NCBI RefSeq assembly: GCF_000485595.1
Contig: NW_014577917.1
Span: 42,005 to 77,711 of the forward strand
DNA length: 35,707 nucleotides
Source of the DNA: Priapulus caudatus
Lineage: Eukaryota; Priapulida; Priapulimorpha; Priapulimorphida; Priapulidae
Reading direction: 5' to 3'
The notes beneath the pieces are model-generated. The model had not been told where the DNA came from. It searched no databases and saw nothing but the letters and a program-made list of their open reading frames with translations. Position numbers and translations under genes: made by a program. Shown piece by piece: positions 9,545 through 19,034 of the stretch. How positions within the stretch are numbered: position 1 is the first letter of the stretch; each line of letters begins with the position of its first letter.

Positions 9545-10920
9545 GAACACGTCCATTTCGTAAATCAGTCTTTATTCAATACAGATTACAAATGATGGGA
9601 CTCGAGGAAAGAGGAAATAGGAAAGAGAGTTACATTGTGGTATATTATTGTCTATTTCTCCCAAGTCTTTGGTATGTCTGTATTCAAAGAGAGGTGCCAA
9701 TGACTGACTGATTAAAAGTAACACATGAAATGAAAGCATAAATCTTTAGAGTGATGTCTTTACCATACTTATGGTAAATAACTCAATGTTTGATTTAGGA
9801 GCACTTGTCCATAAGAAATTAATGTTAAAAATTAACAAGTAAAGTTTATGATGTGTCTGTCACAAATACGACACTATTTTGACATATCATAGTCGCCCGA
9901 TGTCTGCCAGGCAGGTCGTCGTCTGACGCATGTCATGGTTCTGGTCGGTGCAGTAGGATTGTCCGGCAGCATTACTGTGTCCGGCTGTGTACTGGGGTTC
10001 TTGGGTGATGCCCGAGGAGACAGTTGCTGGTTGCGATGTGGACCTCCAGGCCATTGTCGAGGTCTAGCGGGTGTAATGATTGTCTCATCGGAAGTCGGTC
10101 GAAGCTGCTGATGGGCATCCGGGAACTGGTGGCACCTGCCGTTCATTTGAAGGTTGGTGACGATGACACACTCTGGACGCTGGGCCAGGTTAGCGGTTCC
10201 GGGGTACTGATGGTGTGTTGGTGATGACTCTGAGTGGCCACCTTCATGTTTTCCCGATGGGCTTATGAGAGGTTTCCATTTGGCTTTGACCTGGGCCCAT
10301 CTAGATGCATGCTGTGCGATGGTTCATCAATATATGGTACGTCGGCGGGTTGTAGCGGGTGTATCGGTTATTACATCCCGCAGCACGTTCCTATTGGCGC
10401 GACTGTAACTACGTCCCTGACGTCGACACTCACCCACGTACTGGTCGTGGTTGGGCGGGACCTCTAATTCACGCTCTGTCCAGTTTTATCCCCATCTCCA
10501 GTGGTGCTAGGGCCAGTTTGGTTCTGATCCTGACGTGGTTGCCAAGACTTACAAGGGGGTGGGAAGTCGCTTGTGTGTTCCACCAAAACGTTTCAGCAGC
10601 CCTCATTATGTCGGTTTCTCCCAATGTTTCCTCCCTCGCGCCCAATGTTTTTCTTTCTCTCATTGCTCGTGGGTAGGTAACGACCGGGAGGAACAGGGTG
10701 AAGTTCCTGATAAAGCCGGCCCAAAGACTGCACATTCGCAGGGGAGAGGTTTGGTGTCTTGTCGGGCAATTTCGGTGCGTGCAGGCATTGCACGTTGCGA
10801 ATTGTCAGTGTCAAGTTCACCGTTATGCGTCCTGTGGTTGTCCAGTTTATAACGTCGTTGACCAGTGTTACTGATGGTGGTGGCTGATGGTTTGATGACT
10901 CAATTCTGAAAGACCAATAG
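9545..10920 (-). mobile_element. Decayed Ty3/gypsy-like retrotransposon pol 3' end, antisense
   Basis: On the - strand a frame at about 10735-10469 contains PLVSLGNHVRIRT. A second piece at about 10450-10320 contains GRSYSRANRNVLRDV, and a third (10146-9874) ends with CVRRRPAWQTSGDYDMSK and a stop. These resemble, in the right order, the tail of gypsy-type integrase (P-P-L-x-x-G-x-x-V-R-[IV], G-R-S-Y...R-R-N-R-x-x-L-R, and a terminal T-R-S-G-R...P-x-W-x-x-D-Y). They lie in different frames with stops, so the copy is dead. The minisatellite units on both sides suggest insertion into that array. ATAGGAA occurs at both edges (9541-9547 and 10917-10923). No LTR identified. Confidence 0.5.
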
Positions 10921-10924
10921 GAAA

Positions 10925-11100
10925 GAAGATGTTACATATGTGGTATATTAATTGGTCTAGTAATTGTGTTTGTGGTGGTAGTTGTACATAACATATGTTA
11001 GTTAAGTTGCTCTGTGGTGGTAGTTGTACATTAACATTGTTTAGTAAGCTTGTGTGGTAGTGGTACATAATAATCGTTCAGTAAGGTGACTTGTGGTGTA
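10925..11100 (+). repeat. Minisatellite, right part
   Basis: Imperfect copies of the same unit as at 9301-9541 (for example GTGGTAGTTGTACATAACAT), continuing until the MITE-like element at about 11105. Confidence 0.7.
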
Positions 11101-11104
11101 GAAG

Positions 11105-11347
11105 GCGGCGTAAGCCTACGGCAGTGGGGCCTGGGGGGCATGGGCCCCCCCCAAATTTTTCTGTTGCTCCCCCAACTGAAAATTCATCTTGCATAAAAAA
11201 AAATTTTGAAGTTAGAAAAACAATTGCCCGTCTAGAAACAGTATAATACAATGAAAGAACGTTCGAACCCAGCCCATCTCAATCTGGGGGTTCGGCGCCC
11301 CCCCAGTGCCCCCCCCCCCGCTGAAAAAAATCTTAGCTACGCCACTG
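11105..11347. mobile_element. hAT-like MITE inserted in the minisatellite
   Basis: The right end reads CTTAGCTACGCCACTG, the reverse complement of a CAGTGGCGTAGCTAAG terminus seen in many hAT-like elements. The left end around 11122 reads CAGTGGGGCCTGGGGGG. The interior has C and G homopolymers and no coding potential. Minisatellite sequence resumes at once at 11348 (GGTGGTAGTGGTATATTACA). The exact left boundary is uncertain. Confidence 0.6.
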
Positions 11348-11383
11348 GGTGGTAGTGGTATATTACATATTACTAAGGCAGAT

Positions 11384-11612
11384 GGGGTCGTTGTCGTATC
11401 AGGTACTACAGATATGTACCCGCGTGGTAAGTTTTAGGTTTCGTTTTAGATTATGTTTTATATTTTTATATGAGCGTATGTTAGGTATAGAAGGTAATAA
11501 AGGTAAACACTAATCATGTAAGTACAAGTCTGGCATACACTTATGTGATATAACAATTATGTACCTCTCAAGGAACAACAATATCTGTAGTACCTGATAC
11601 GACAAACGACCC
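11384..11612 (+). mobile_element. Inverted-repeat MITE, family A copy 1
   Basis: The left end GGGGTCGTTGTCGTATCAGG plus GTACTACAGATATGTACCC is matched in reverse complement at the right end (about 11575-11612). The same ends bound a second copy at 16044-16286. The interior is AT-rich. A 50-bp internal segment (GTTTTAGGTTTC... to about 11485) matches the other copy in reverse complement. Confidence 0.85.
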
Positions 11613-12011
11613 TGTGAGCGTTACTTAAGGGGGTGGGTAGTCGCCTGGATTTAATAAACTTCGTGGTGTGTGAGTGGTGGGAGTGATACTTTTTGCAAAA
11701 TCTAGAGATAGGGGTTCATATGACTTAAGCAATGGATGATATACAAATACTAGTAAACATATACGTACACGTGTGTCTGTGTTTGGCAAGCCCCTATTTT
11801 CTCTCCTTTTTCTATTTTATGTTTTTAAGAATTTCCTACTTTTGGATACTATCATCTATTTTTCCTATTTCTTTGGACCTATATTTTAGCCTTTACATTT
11901 TTCACATAAATTCCTATTTTCCCTCTATTTTAGACTATGTAACTCCTTATTTTCCTGAAGGTCCTAACTGTAAAAGCCCACCCCTCAAATCTATACTGTT
12001 GAACGTTTCAG

Positions 12012-12134
12012 ATGTGGATGAATGCTCTGCACTAGACCCGTGTCCAGACTTCTCAGCCTGTCACAACCTCGACGGCTCGTACGAGTGCATCTGTATGCGA
12101 GGCTACGAACGCAATGTGGCCGGTGCTTGCACAG
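12012..12134 (+). CDS. Exon: calcium-binding EGF repeat 3
   Basis: Forty-one codons, phase 1-1, acceptor GAACGTTTCAG, donor GTGCGT. Starts DVDECSALDPCPDFSAC, contains CHNLDGSYECIC and ends with ERNVAGACTG. Six cysteines, calcium-binding start, and the hydroxylation consensus (Asn then Tyr) intact. Confidence 0.96.
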
Positions 12135-12217
12135 GTGCGTGTGTATAGGTGTAGTCTCTACGTAGGTGAAATGATGATAGCTGCGTATGGGATAGGCTCG
12201 TCTCTGTACAGGCAAGT

Positions 12218-12268
12218 GGCGCACTCACTCACTCACTCACGTACTTTGTCACTCACTCGCTCACTCAG

Positions 12269-12334
<66 letters not shown>

Positions 12335-13205
12335 ATGCACTCACTTGCTTACTCACTCACTCCCTCACTGACGCATTCACTCACTGTTTCGCTCAGTCAC
12401 ACCAGTCACTCATGATCACTCACTCACTCACTCACATACTAATTCGCTTACTCACTCACTCCCGCATGTATCCACGCACGCACTAGCTCGCTTGCTCGCT
12501 TAATCACTCACTCACATACTAACTCGCTAACTCACTCATTCAATCACACCTTCACTCACTCATGCACGTACCCACGCACGCACACACTCACTCACTCATT
12601 TACTCGCTTGCTTGCACACTCACTCACGTACGTACCCACGCACGCACGCACTCACTCACTCATTCACTCGCTTGCTTGCTCACTCACTCACGCACGTGCC
12701 CACGCACGCATGCATGCACGCACACACTCGCTTGCTGACTCACTCACTCGCTCACTCGCACACTAAAGCGTTATCACTCGCTCTATCACTCATTTGCTCA
12801 ATCACTCATGCAGTCACTCACTCACTCACTAGCTCGTTCATTCACTCACTAACTCGCTCACTCACTCACTCACTCACTCACTCACTCACTCACTCACTCA
12901 CTCACTCACTCACTCACTCACTCACTCACTCATTTATTCACTCACTCACTTACTAATACTCACTTGCGCACTCACTCTCACCCACTTACTCACTCACTCA
13001 CTCACTCACTCACTCACTCACTCATTAGTTTACTCAGTCGCGCACTCACTAACTTGCTCACTCACTCACTCACTCACTCACTCACTCACTCACTCACTCA
13101 CTCACTCACTCACTCACTCACTCATTCACTCACTCACTCACTCATTAACTTCCTAAGTCACTAACTCACTTACTTATTCACTAACTCGCTCACTCACTCA
13201 CTCAC
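12218..13205 (+). repeat. (ACTC)n array of about 1 kb with an (AC)n block
   Basis: Tetranucleotide ACTC/TCAC repeats with interspersed CGCACGCA and TTGCTCGC variants. A pure (AC)n run lies at about 12272-12332, and the cleanest ACTC blocks are at about 12856-12932 and 13060-13143. It starts about 85 bp after the donor of EGF repeat 3. Open frames reading Thr-His-Ser-Leu are artefacts. Confidence 0.96.
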
Positions 13206-13212
13206 TTAATCT

Positions 13213-13494
13213 AACGTGGTAAAAATAATTTAAACCCAGTAAAATTATAGCCCTTTTACCAAATCAGAGGCCTTGTTACTCATAATTTAACCGTGGTAAA
13301 AATAAATCATGTGCGGTAAAATTATGCGTAACAAGGCCATCAATTGGGTAAAAGGGCTATAATTTCACCATTTTAAAATGATTTCTAACGCAGTAAAATT
13401 AATTTATCCACAGTTAAATTATGTGTAGGCCTATCAAGGCCTATAATTGGGTAAAAGGGCTATAATTTTACTGTGGTAAAATTATTTTATCGTT
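13213..13494. mobile_element. AT-rich inverted-repeat element inside the ACTC array
   Basis: The 20-mer AAAATTATAGCCCTTTTACC at 13241-13260 is exactly inverted at 13450-13469. The arms extend outward with mismatches to about 13213 and 13494 (AACG...CGTT). A further inverted copy of the core lies near 13342-13365. ACTC repeat sequence resumes on both sides, so it is an insertion into the array. Confidence 0.75.
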
Positions 13495-13702
13495 CACTCA
13501 CTAACTCATTCGCTCACGTACTTACTGGCTCACTCGCTCTGTATAAAGGCAGATATGCACACCCCATTGCAGACGAAGCAGTTATAAGTTTGTTAAACTA
13601 AAAACACAAATATATAGCAACTTATATAATGTAATATATGTATATATTTAAGACATAATGAACTGTTGATTCGTTTGTAAGCAATACTGATTGCTGCTGC
13701 AG

Positions 13703-13831
13703 ATGTGGACGAGTGTGATGTTTGGGAAGATAACAGATGTCAGCAACTGTGTGTGAACACAGTAGGCGGTTTCCACTGCACCTGCCACGCTGGCTTCACC
13801 ATCGACCCAGACTATGCTACTGTCTGCAGAC
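13703..13831 (+). CDS. Exon: calcium-binding EGF repeat 4
   Basis: Forty-three codons, phase 1-1, acceptor TTGCTGCTGCAG, donor GTACGT. Starts [17 protein letters not shown], contains [12 protein letters not shown] and ends YATVCRR. Six cysteines and intact hydroxylation consensus. It ends Cys-Arg and lacks the usual Gly at the junction because the split codon starts with C instead of G. Confidence 0.95.
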
Positions 13832-14519
13832 GTACGTGTAGTCACCATGAGTACAGCTCATTATCACTCGGTTTGCTCAGCAGCAGTTATATCGCTTCGA
13901 TATCTATTCACTAATTGCGTCTTCATATGGCCCTAATTGATGAAATACATGCTGTCAGGTATTTATTTCCACTGGCAATACCTGTCGTGGCTGCAACACT
14001 AAAAGTATACTATAGGTCACTCAACACTTTATAATCTCACAAGACATGGCTGTTTCTTGGAGCTACTATGACATCATCATGAGGCGGCATTATATGTAAC
14101 ATATTTTATATTTTATACATGTATATACAGTACACAATCTATTATCCGAAATTCTGAAAACCGAAAAGCTCCGAAAACCGAAGGTTTTTTTCGTGGAGGT
14201 CATCTGCACACCAAAGCTCGCGTTTGGCTGCAGAAGGTTCACTGCAGAAAAATTGTTTGGAATTACTCATACATATTGTACTGTAGTAGTACCGGTACAG
14301 CACTTGGCCTCTTGAAAACTTGGGTTTTTATAGTACTATGGCTAGTTGCAGGATATACGGTATGTATATCTGTACTGTACTACCATTCCAAAATCTGATA
14401 AATTCCGAATTCCGAAACGTGTCTGGTCCCAAGGGTTTCGGATAATAGAATGTGTATTGTATTTAGACATATGTATTGCTGTTGTCGTGTTATCTTCATC
14501 TGTCCTTGACATGTCGCAG
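13832..14519. other. Intron holding a pogo/Tigger-like MITE
   Basis: Mostly AT-rich sequence with no exon signal. The only structured part is the terminal-inverted-repeat element at 14126-14462, described separately. Confidence 0.6.
14126..14462. mobile_element. Tc1/mariner-superfamily (Tigger/pogo-like) MITE
   Basis: The left end TACAGTACACAATCTATTAT followed by CCGAAAT pairs with the right end GGATAATAGAATGTGTATTG plus TA, as inverted repeats of about 27 bp with one indel. TA dinucleotides lie at both ends, as expected for a TA target duplication. Repeated CCGAAAACCGAA motifs next to the left end are typical of pogo/Tigger-type subterminal sequence in invertebrates (from memory). No transposase frame is present, so it is non-autonomous. 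Confidence 0.75.
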
Positions 14520-14660
14520 CGACTGTAGCATGTACGGAGATGGAGGCAAGTGCGTGCATTAGCGTGGCAGCGTGTGCCATCATAGAGGCAGCATCCGGGC
14601 GGATCGTCACGTGCGTCTGTCAGTCGGGCTTCAGACTCTTCAATGCAACAGAATGCGTCG
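14520..14660 (+). CDS. Exon: EGF repeat 5, non-calcium type
   Basis: Forty-seven codons, phase 1-1, acceptor CATGTCGCAG, donor GTGAGT. Product PTVACTEMEASACISVAAC, then AIIEAASGRIVTCVCQSGFR and LFNATECVG. Six cysteines with EGF spacing, but the D-x-D-E-C calcium-ligand start is replaced by V-A-C and the Asn/Asp of the hydroxylation site is missing. A second acceptor at 14529 (GACTGTAG) would drop three residues in frame. The start VxAC resembles the exon at 30359. Confidence 0.9.
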
Positions 14661-15302
14661 GTGAGTGGTTACCATGACGACTAACAACTTTACTTCTTGC
14701 ATTGCTAGTTATACTGCCAATTTAGCATAAGGTGCTTAATGTAAGTTTTAAAAGTAGTTGGGTGGTGTCATACAGCCGGCAAAAATTACTTTTAAGGCTA
14801 TGGTAACTGGTAACCATGTAGATTTTATCATATAGATACCGGTATAGGAATTGTAGAAAATATATACATGTGGGCACATATAGTATGTTAGTGCTAACTA
14901 GTATAGTATAGCCAGCCAGTGACGGTCAGAGCTAGCAATTAAGCTCCTGGTAGCAAGAATCACTAGAAGTCGGATTTTGTGTTTTATTCCCTGTGAAAAT
15001 AGCAGGCCTGGAAAACTCTCAAGCATGTGTGCTTCTACTCCATATCAGTATAGGCCTCTCAAGTGATGTCTTCCTACCATATTAATGCAATAACTGCAAT
15101 AATAGTGCAGAGGCATATATGGTGTCATTCTGTACTTTTTGTGTGTAATTATTGGGATTTTAATACTTGTTCTTTGTTTGTAATGCAAAGATTTTTATTC
15201 GTTTAAATTGTCGACGCTAGTTTACGTAAACACTGGGGTAACAATTGGGATTAGTATATTGTGCAGTAGTGCAGTCACACGATGTTTTACCATGTGTTTC
15301 AG

Positions 15303-15440
15303 ATGTCAATGAATGTGAAGAAACCAGTTTGTGTAGCATCCAGCCTGGTGCAGCTACCTGCATTAACAAGCGTGGCACCTACGAGTGCACGTGCAAGGCA
15401 GGCTATCAACTGACACCGGGTAGCAGAATTCGATGCCAAG
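15303..15440 (+). CDS. Exon: calcium-binding EGF repeat 6
   Basis: Forty-six codons, phase 1-1, acceptor CATGTGTTTCAG. Starts DVNECEETSLCSIQPGAATC, contains CINKRGTYECTC and ends SRIRCQG. The frame requires the donor GTTCGT at 15441. A consensus-perfect GTAAGT sits five bases downstream but would shift the frame. GTTCGT is also used at 20065. Six cysteines and intact hydroxylation consensus. Confidence 0.94.
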
Positions 15441-15554
15441 GTTCGTAAGTTTCCCTGATAGCATAAGATTATCTCTATAAGTGATAAGAAATACTACACT
15501 AAACTATAAATAAGGAAATGTTGTTTTAGGAATGAAATACCACACATCGTTTTA

Positions 15555-15625
15555 AATATGTGCATGTGCATGTGTGTGTGCATGCGTACGTGCGTGCGTG
15601 CGTTCGTGCGTGCATGCGTGTACAT
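15555..15625 (+). repeat. (GTGC)n/(GT)n short tract
   Basis: Short run of GTGCATGTGTGTG- and GTGCGTGCGT-type repeats in the intron after EGF repeat 6. Confidence 0.85.
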
Positions 15626-16043
15626 AATCAGTTTTAATTACTAGGGGTGTAACGATTAACTGCGATTCAACTGTATCGTCTGGCATGGGGTAGTCTTAGA
15701 CTACTAGTATAATAGTCTATTTAGCCAGGTAGATCACTGATGCTCTCAAGGTTTTAGGGAATTTTTTACCGATTTTTCATTTTCAATTTTATTCGATGGC
15801 TAACACTATGTGCCACCTGTGCACATGCTCATTTCTCCATATAACGGTACATGTGAACTGTCAGAGCGTTTTGATTGCCCGCGTACATGTTTAGTGAGCC
15901 GCGGCTGACGCTCTCTCTCTTCCTACTCTGGTTTGGTCTCTCTCATGCCCGCACAGTCGTGTCCCCAAGGAAAATAATGTACTTTCTATCAGATATCAGA
16001 ATGCAATTAATAGCTATATTAGAGGATTGTAACTGATGCTCAA
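15626..16043. other. Intron, no feature recognised
   Basis: Mixed-composition intron sequence with no exon, palindrome or repeat that I recognise. Confidence 0.5.
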
Positions 16044-16286
16044 GGGGTCGTTGTCGTATCAGGTACTACAGATATGTACCCGATGTACATAATATATATG
16101 TATACACAAAGTGTACCAGACTTGTACTACAGAAGTGGACCCTAACCCTAACACTAACCCTAATTCCCTAACCCTAACCCTAACCCTAAGCCTAAACATA
16201 CCTCATATAAAAATATAAACATAATACTAAACAACCTAAAACTACCTCGGGTACATATCTGTAGTACCTGATACGACAACGACCCC
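16044..16286 (-). mobile_element. Inverted-repeat MITE, family A copy 2, with telomere-like interior
   Basis: Ends GGGGTCGTTGTCGTATCAGG... and ...CCTGATACGACAACGACCCC form perfect inverted repeats of about 38 bp, shared with the copy at 11384-11612. The interior AT-rich block matches copy 1 in reverse complement, so the two copies are in opposite orientation. Copy 2 also carries a (CCCTAA)n tract at 16138-16190, absent from copy 1. Weak similarity continues outside the ends (GTTACGCAGAT), so the real termini may be about 10-15 bp further out. Confidence 0.87.
16138..16190 (+). repeat. Interstitial telomere-like (CCCTAA)n
   Basis: About eight units of the metazoan telomere repeat (C-rich strand) with three imperfect units (CACTAA, TTCCCTAA). 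It sits wholly inside the MITE at 16044-16286. A shorter TTAGGGTTAGGG-type stretch occurs at about 17226-17243. Confidence 0.92.
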
Positions 16287-16940
16287 ATCTGCGTAACTGA
16301 TACTATATATGTACCCAGCATATTTTCCACTTAAGAGTAGTGCTGCGATTTTTCACTTTTCACTTGATACACAAATATATACCTGCAGCTAGTTTTAGGC
16401 TTTCGTGTACTGAATGCGTAACTCAATATTTTATTAATGTTTCTATTTAAACTAAACTCGATCGTTTCCATCAAACGTTGAATAAATCAGACAAAATAAA
16501 TGTAAAGTAAATCTCTTTAGTCAAACTCCAATCACATATGTTCCTAGCCGATCCGTTTATCCCTTCCAAAATGCCAAGCCACTGCAGTGATTATTCTGCA
16601 AAGAACCGATCGACCATATAGGCAGCTCTATATTGAAAAGCTAGCGACTAGCTTCGGGTGCTCCTCTATACTCACAGACTATAAACCCCTCACAACACCA
16701 CGCGTTTGCTTTTGTGTCGTGGAAAGCCTAAAATTGCACAGATAGGTTAGGCAGTACACCATTTCTATTGTCTATTGGTATTATAACCAGGGCAGCAGCT
16801 ACTTCCGGCTCTCTCCGATCATCAAATTTCTCATGTGCCCTAGCTGCTCTTATATAGATCATAGATGATTGATTGACGCGTTATGGACGCGTTATATCTG
16901 CGGTGAGCCCACTACAATAATTTGGCATATTTGCTTGCAG
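16287..16940. other. Intron, AT-rich, no feature recognised
   Basis: No exon or recognised repeat. It ends in the TTGCTTGCAG acceptor of the next EGF exon. Confidence 0.5.
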
Positions 16941-17060
16941 ACGTCGACGAATGCGGAGCCGGAACACACACTTGTGAACAAGACTGTATCAATTACCGGG
17001 GGTCGTTCATGTGTTCTTGTCACCATGGCTACAGCAGCATCAGTGACACCCAGTGTTCAG
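16941..17060 (+). CDS. Exon: calcium-binding EGF repeat 7
   Basis: Forty codons, phase 1-1, acceptor TTTGCTTGCAG, donor GTTAGA. Starts [16 protein letters not shown], contains [12 protein letters not shown] and ends SDTQCSG. Short C1-C2 and C2-C3 loops, intact hydroxylation consensus, six cysteines. Confidence 0.95.
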
Positions 17061-17300
17061 GTTAGAAGGGGAGGGGGGTAATTCTAACAATAGAGATTGT
17101 TTAACATTTTTGTTCATTTTACTTTGTCCCTGAATTTTAATTAAACACTTAGAGTTCGGTTAATATTAAGGTCATGCAGATCGAAGACGGTTATGTCAGG
17201 GTTAGAAGTTTGGATTAGAGTCAGGAGTTAGGGTTAGGGTTAAGGATATAGGGAGACCGGTACTCAAAACTTTCTTCATTCGCTAACCTCCCCTTTGTAG

Positions 17301-17429
17301 ACATTGACGAGTGTGGAGACCCTGATCTGAATTCGTGCCACCCCACTAGAGCTACGTGCACTAACACAGCAGGTGGATACACGTGCGTTTGCAATGCTGG
17401 CTACCTAGGAAATGGAATTGACTGTGGAG
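17301..17429 (+). CDS. Exon: calcium-binding EGF repeat 8
   Basis: Forty-three codons, phase 1-1, acceptor CCCCTTTGTAG, donor GTGATT. Starts DIDECGDPDLNSCHPTRATC, contains CTNTAGGYTCVC and ends YLGNGIDCGG. The G-N-G turn before C6 differs from its neighbours and is typical of nidogen/thrombospondin-like calcium-binding EGFs. The preceding intron (17061-17300) is among the shortest in the gene. Confidence 0.96.
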
Positions 17430-18326
17430 GTGATTATTCTCTAGACTGCATCTTCCCTTTCCATAACATGTTGACTGCCACTGCACGCGTGCCTGCTATT
17501 GAGTTAGTTAAGCACTGTGAGTTGCTCTAATTTCTCTCTTGGTGTGATTACTAAAAGAACCAGGCAGTCCTCATGAATTTGGTCATCGAACTCTGAAACG
17601 TCCACCTGATTAGTTGATTAATTGACTAATTGATTGGTTGATTGAATAATGAATTGATTGGTATATTTGTTGGTTATTGATAATTTAATTGACTGGTTGA
17701 TTGATTGTGTATTATTGTAGTATACACGTTACTTGCAGCAGTGGCAGTTGACGTCAAGTGTTTGGTTAATTAGATATATATATATATATATTAGATATAT
17801 ATGGTTGGGCACACTTGTTGAGTGTGTTGAGTCATGTTTCTATTCATTTCCTGTCCAGCAACATCATTACATTATGAAAAATAATTGGTCGTGCCCTACA
17901 TTTTTCCTCCTTGGCTTTTGTTCGGGTTATTCATTCGTCGGGCCTGGCAATCAATTTTCCTGCCTGCTGCCTATACTAGAAGCCTAGCTAGCGGCAGACG
18001 TGACGTGACATATTATAGTGATTGCCTCTGTGACGTGACATTATAGTGATTGTCTCTGTGCATGCTCCTTTAATGTTGTGACAATATGAACTAAAACATT
18101 AATTGAATATCTTAATATGTTAATTGATAGTAGTTGCGTTTATATATATATATATATAATATGCATATTTTCAATATAAATCAATAAATATATAATATAT
18201 TTATTTATTTATATTTAAAATATGTATATGATGAATGATGTCCAGCGATGCAATGGTAATGTGAGGACAGATTTAGCCATAATTTTGTTGACTATTAATA
18301 CTAAAGGATAGCCATGTACGTTTCAG
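17430..18326. other. Intron with AT microsatellites
   Basis: Contains a TTGATTGATTAATTGA-like degenerate tetranucleotide stretch at about 17605-17710, a (TA)n run at about 17772-17792, and an AT-rich block with TATATA and TTATTTATTTATA at about 18138-18232. A direct repeat GTGACGTGACATTATAGTGA occurs with one small indel at about 18000 and 18031. No exon seen. Confidence 0.65.
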
Positions 18327-18452
18327 GTCAGGATGCATGCAGTGAGCCAGACAATGCAGGCTGTTCCCAGGGTTGTAGCGATAGTCTAGTCTCTGGAAGA
18401 TGCATCTGTGGAACTGGGTTTGTCTTGGCCCCCAACGCCATGCATTGTCTAG
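18327..18452 (+). CDS. Exon: EGF repeat 9, non-calcium type
   Basis: Forty-two codons, phase 1-1, acceptor GTACGTTTCAG, donor GTATAT. Product GQDACSEPDNAGCSQGCSDS, then SGRCICGTGFVLAPNAMHCL and G. Six cysteines in EGF spacing with a two-residue C2-C3 loop. The start Q-D-A-C lacks the acidic residue before C1 and the Asn/Asp hydroxylation site is absent, so calcium binding is not expected. It resembles the LDLR/complement-type cEGF pattern (C-x-x-x-C-x-C-x-x-G-[FY]). Confidence 0.92.
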
Positions 18453-18902
18453 GTATATACTGGGTGCTTCTGTCATAGGTGTATCCAAGTTTCATATTTA
18501 AATGTCGAACAGTAGTGCTACAATAGCAGTTAAATTACATGCTGCTGCATTTAATTGCTGCTGTAGTGTTCATTCTGTGCAGAATTTTACTGGTTCAACC
18601 CCAACAAAGTAATAATTGCGAGTAAATTTATATTGATTTTTTTGATTTTACATTTTGTGGATTCTAAAAAAATTCTTAGTTTTTGCTGTGTACTTTTCTT
18701 CGTCTGCTGAGCTGTCAGTGGGTGCTTGTGTGTTAGATACAGTTACAATGTAAGGTAATATAGATATACGTTATTTGTAACAAAAATAATGAGAAGTCAT
18801 TGAAGTTTAAGCTCAGTCAATTAAACTCTTCATGCAGTTGTAGTAGTGTAATGTTCAGGGTGTACAGACATTTTGACGTGTTGCTCTGGCATACATTGGC
18901 AG
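18453..18902. other. Intron, no feature recognised
   Basis: AT-rich intron without visible repeats or exons. Confidence 0.5.
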
Positions 18903-19034
18903 ACATCAACGAGTGTGGCTCGGATACGATGCAAAGCTGCTATAATGCCACCTACTGCCTGAATACGCACGGCGCACATGTTTGCAGCTGCCCCATTGGT
19001 TACTACTTACTGTCAGATGGCAGCACCTGTAAAT
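18903..19034 (+). CDS. Exon: calcium-binding EGF repeat 10, altered hydroxylation site
   Basis: Forty-four codons, phase 1-1, acceptor CATTGGCAG, donor GTGAGT. Starts DINECGSDTMQSCYNATYC, contains CLNTHGAHVCSC and ends SDGSTCK. The calcium start is intact, but the aromatic residue normally found two positions before C4 is His (THGAHVC in place of x-x-G-x-[FY]-x-C). The sequon NAT may be N-glycosylated. The junction codon starts with T instead of G. Confidence 0.94.

Noticed and set aside
11255-11275. GTTCGAACC resembling a tRNA B-box (possible tRNA or SINE)
   Set aside because: No matching A-box or cloverleaf at the right distance. It lies inside a hAT-like MITE.
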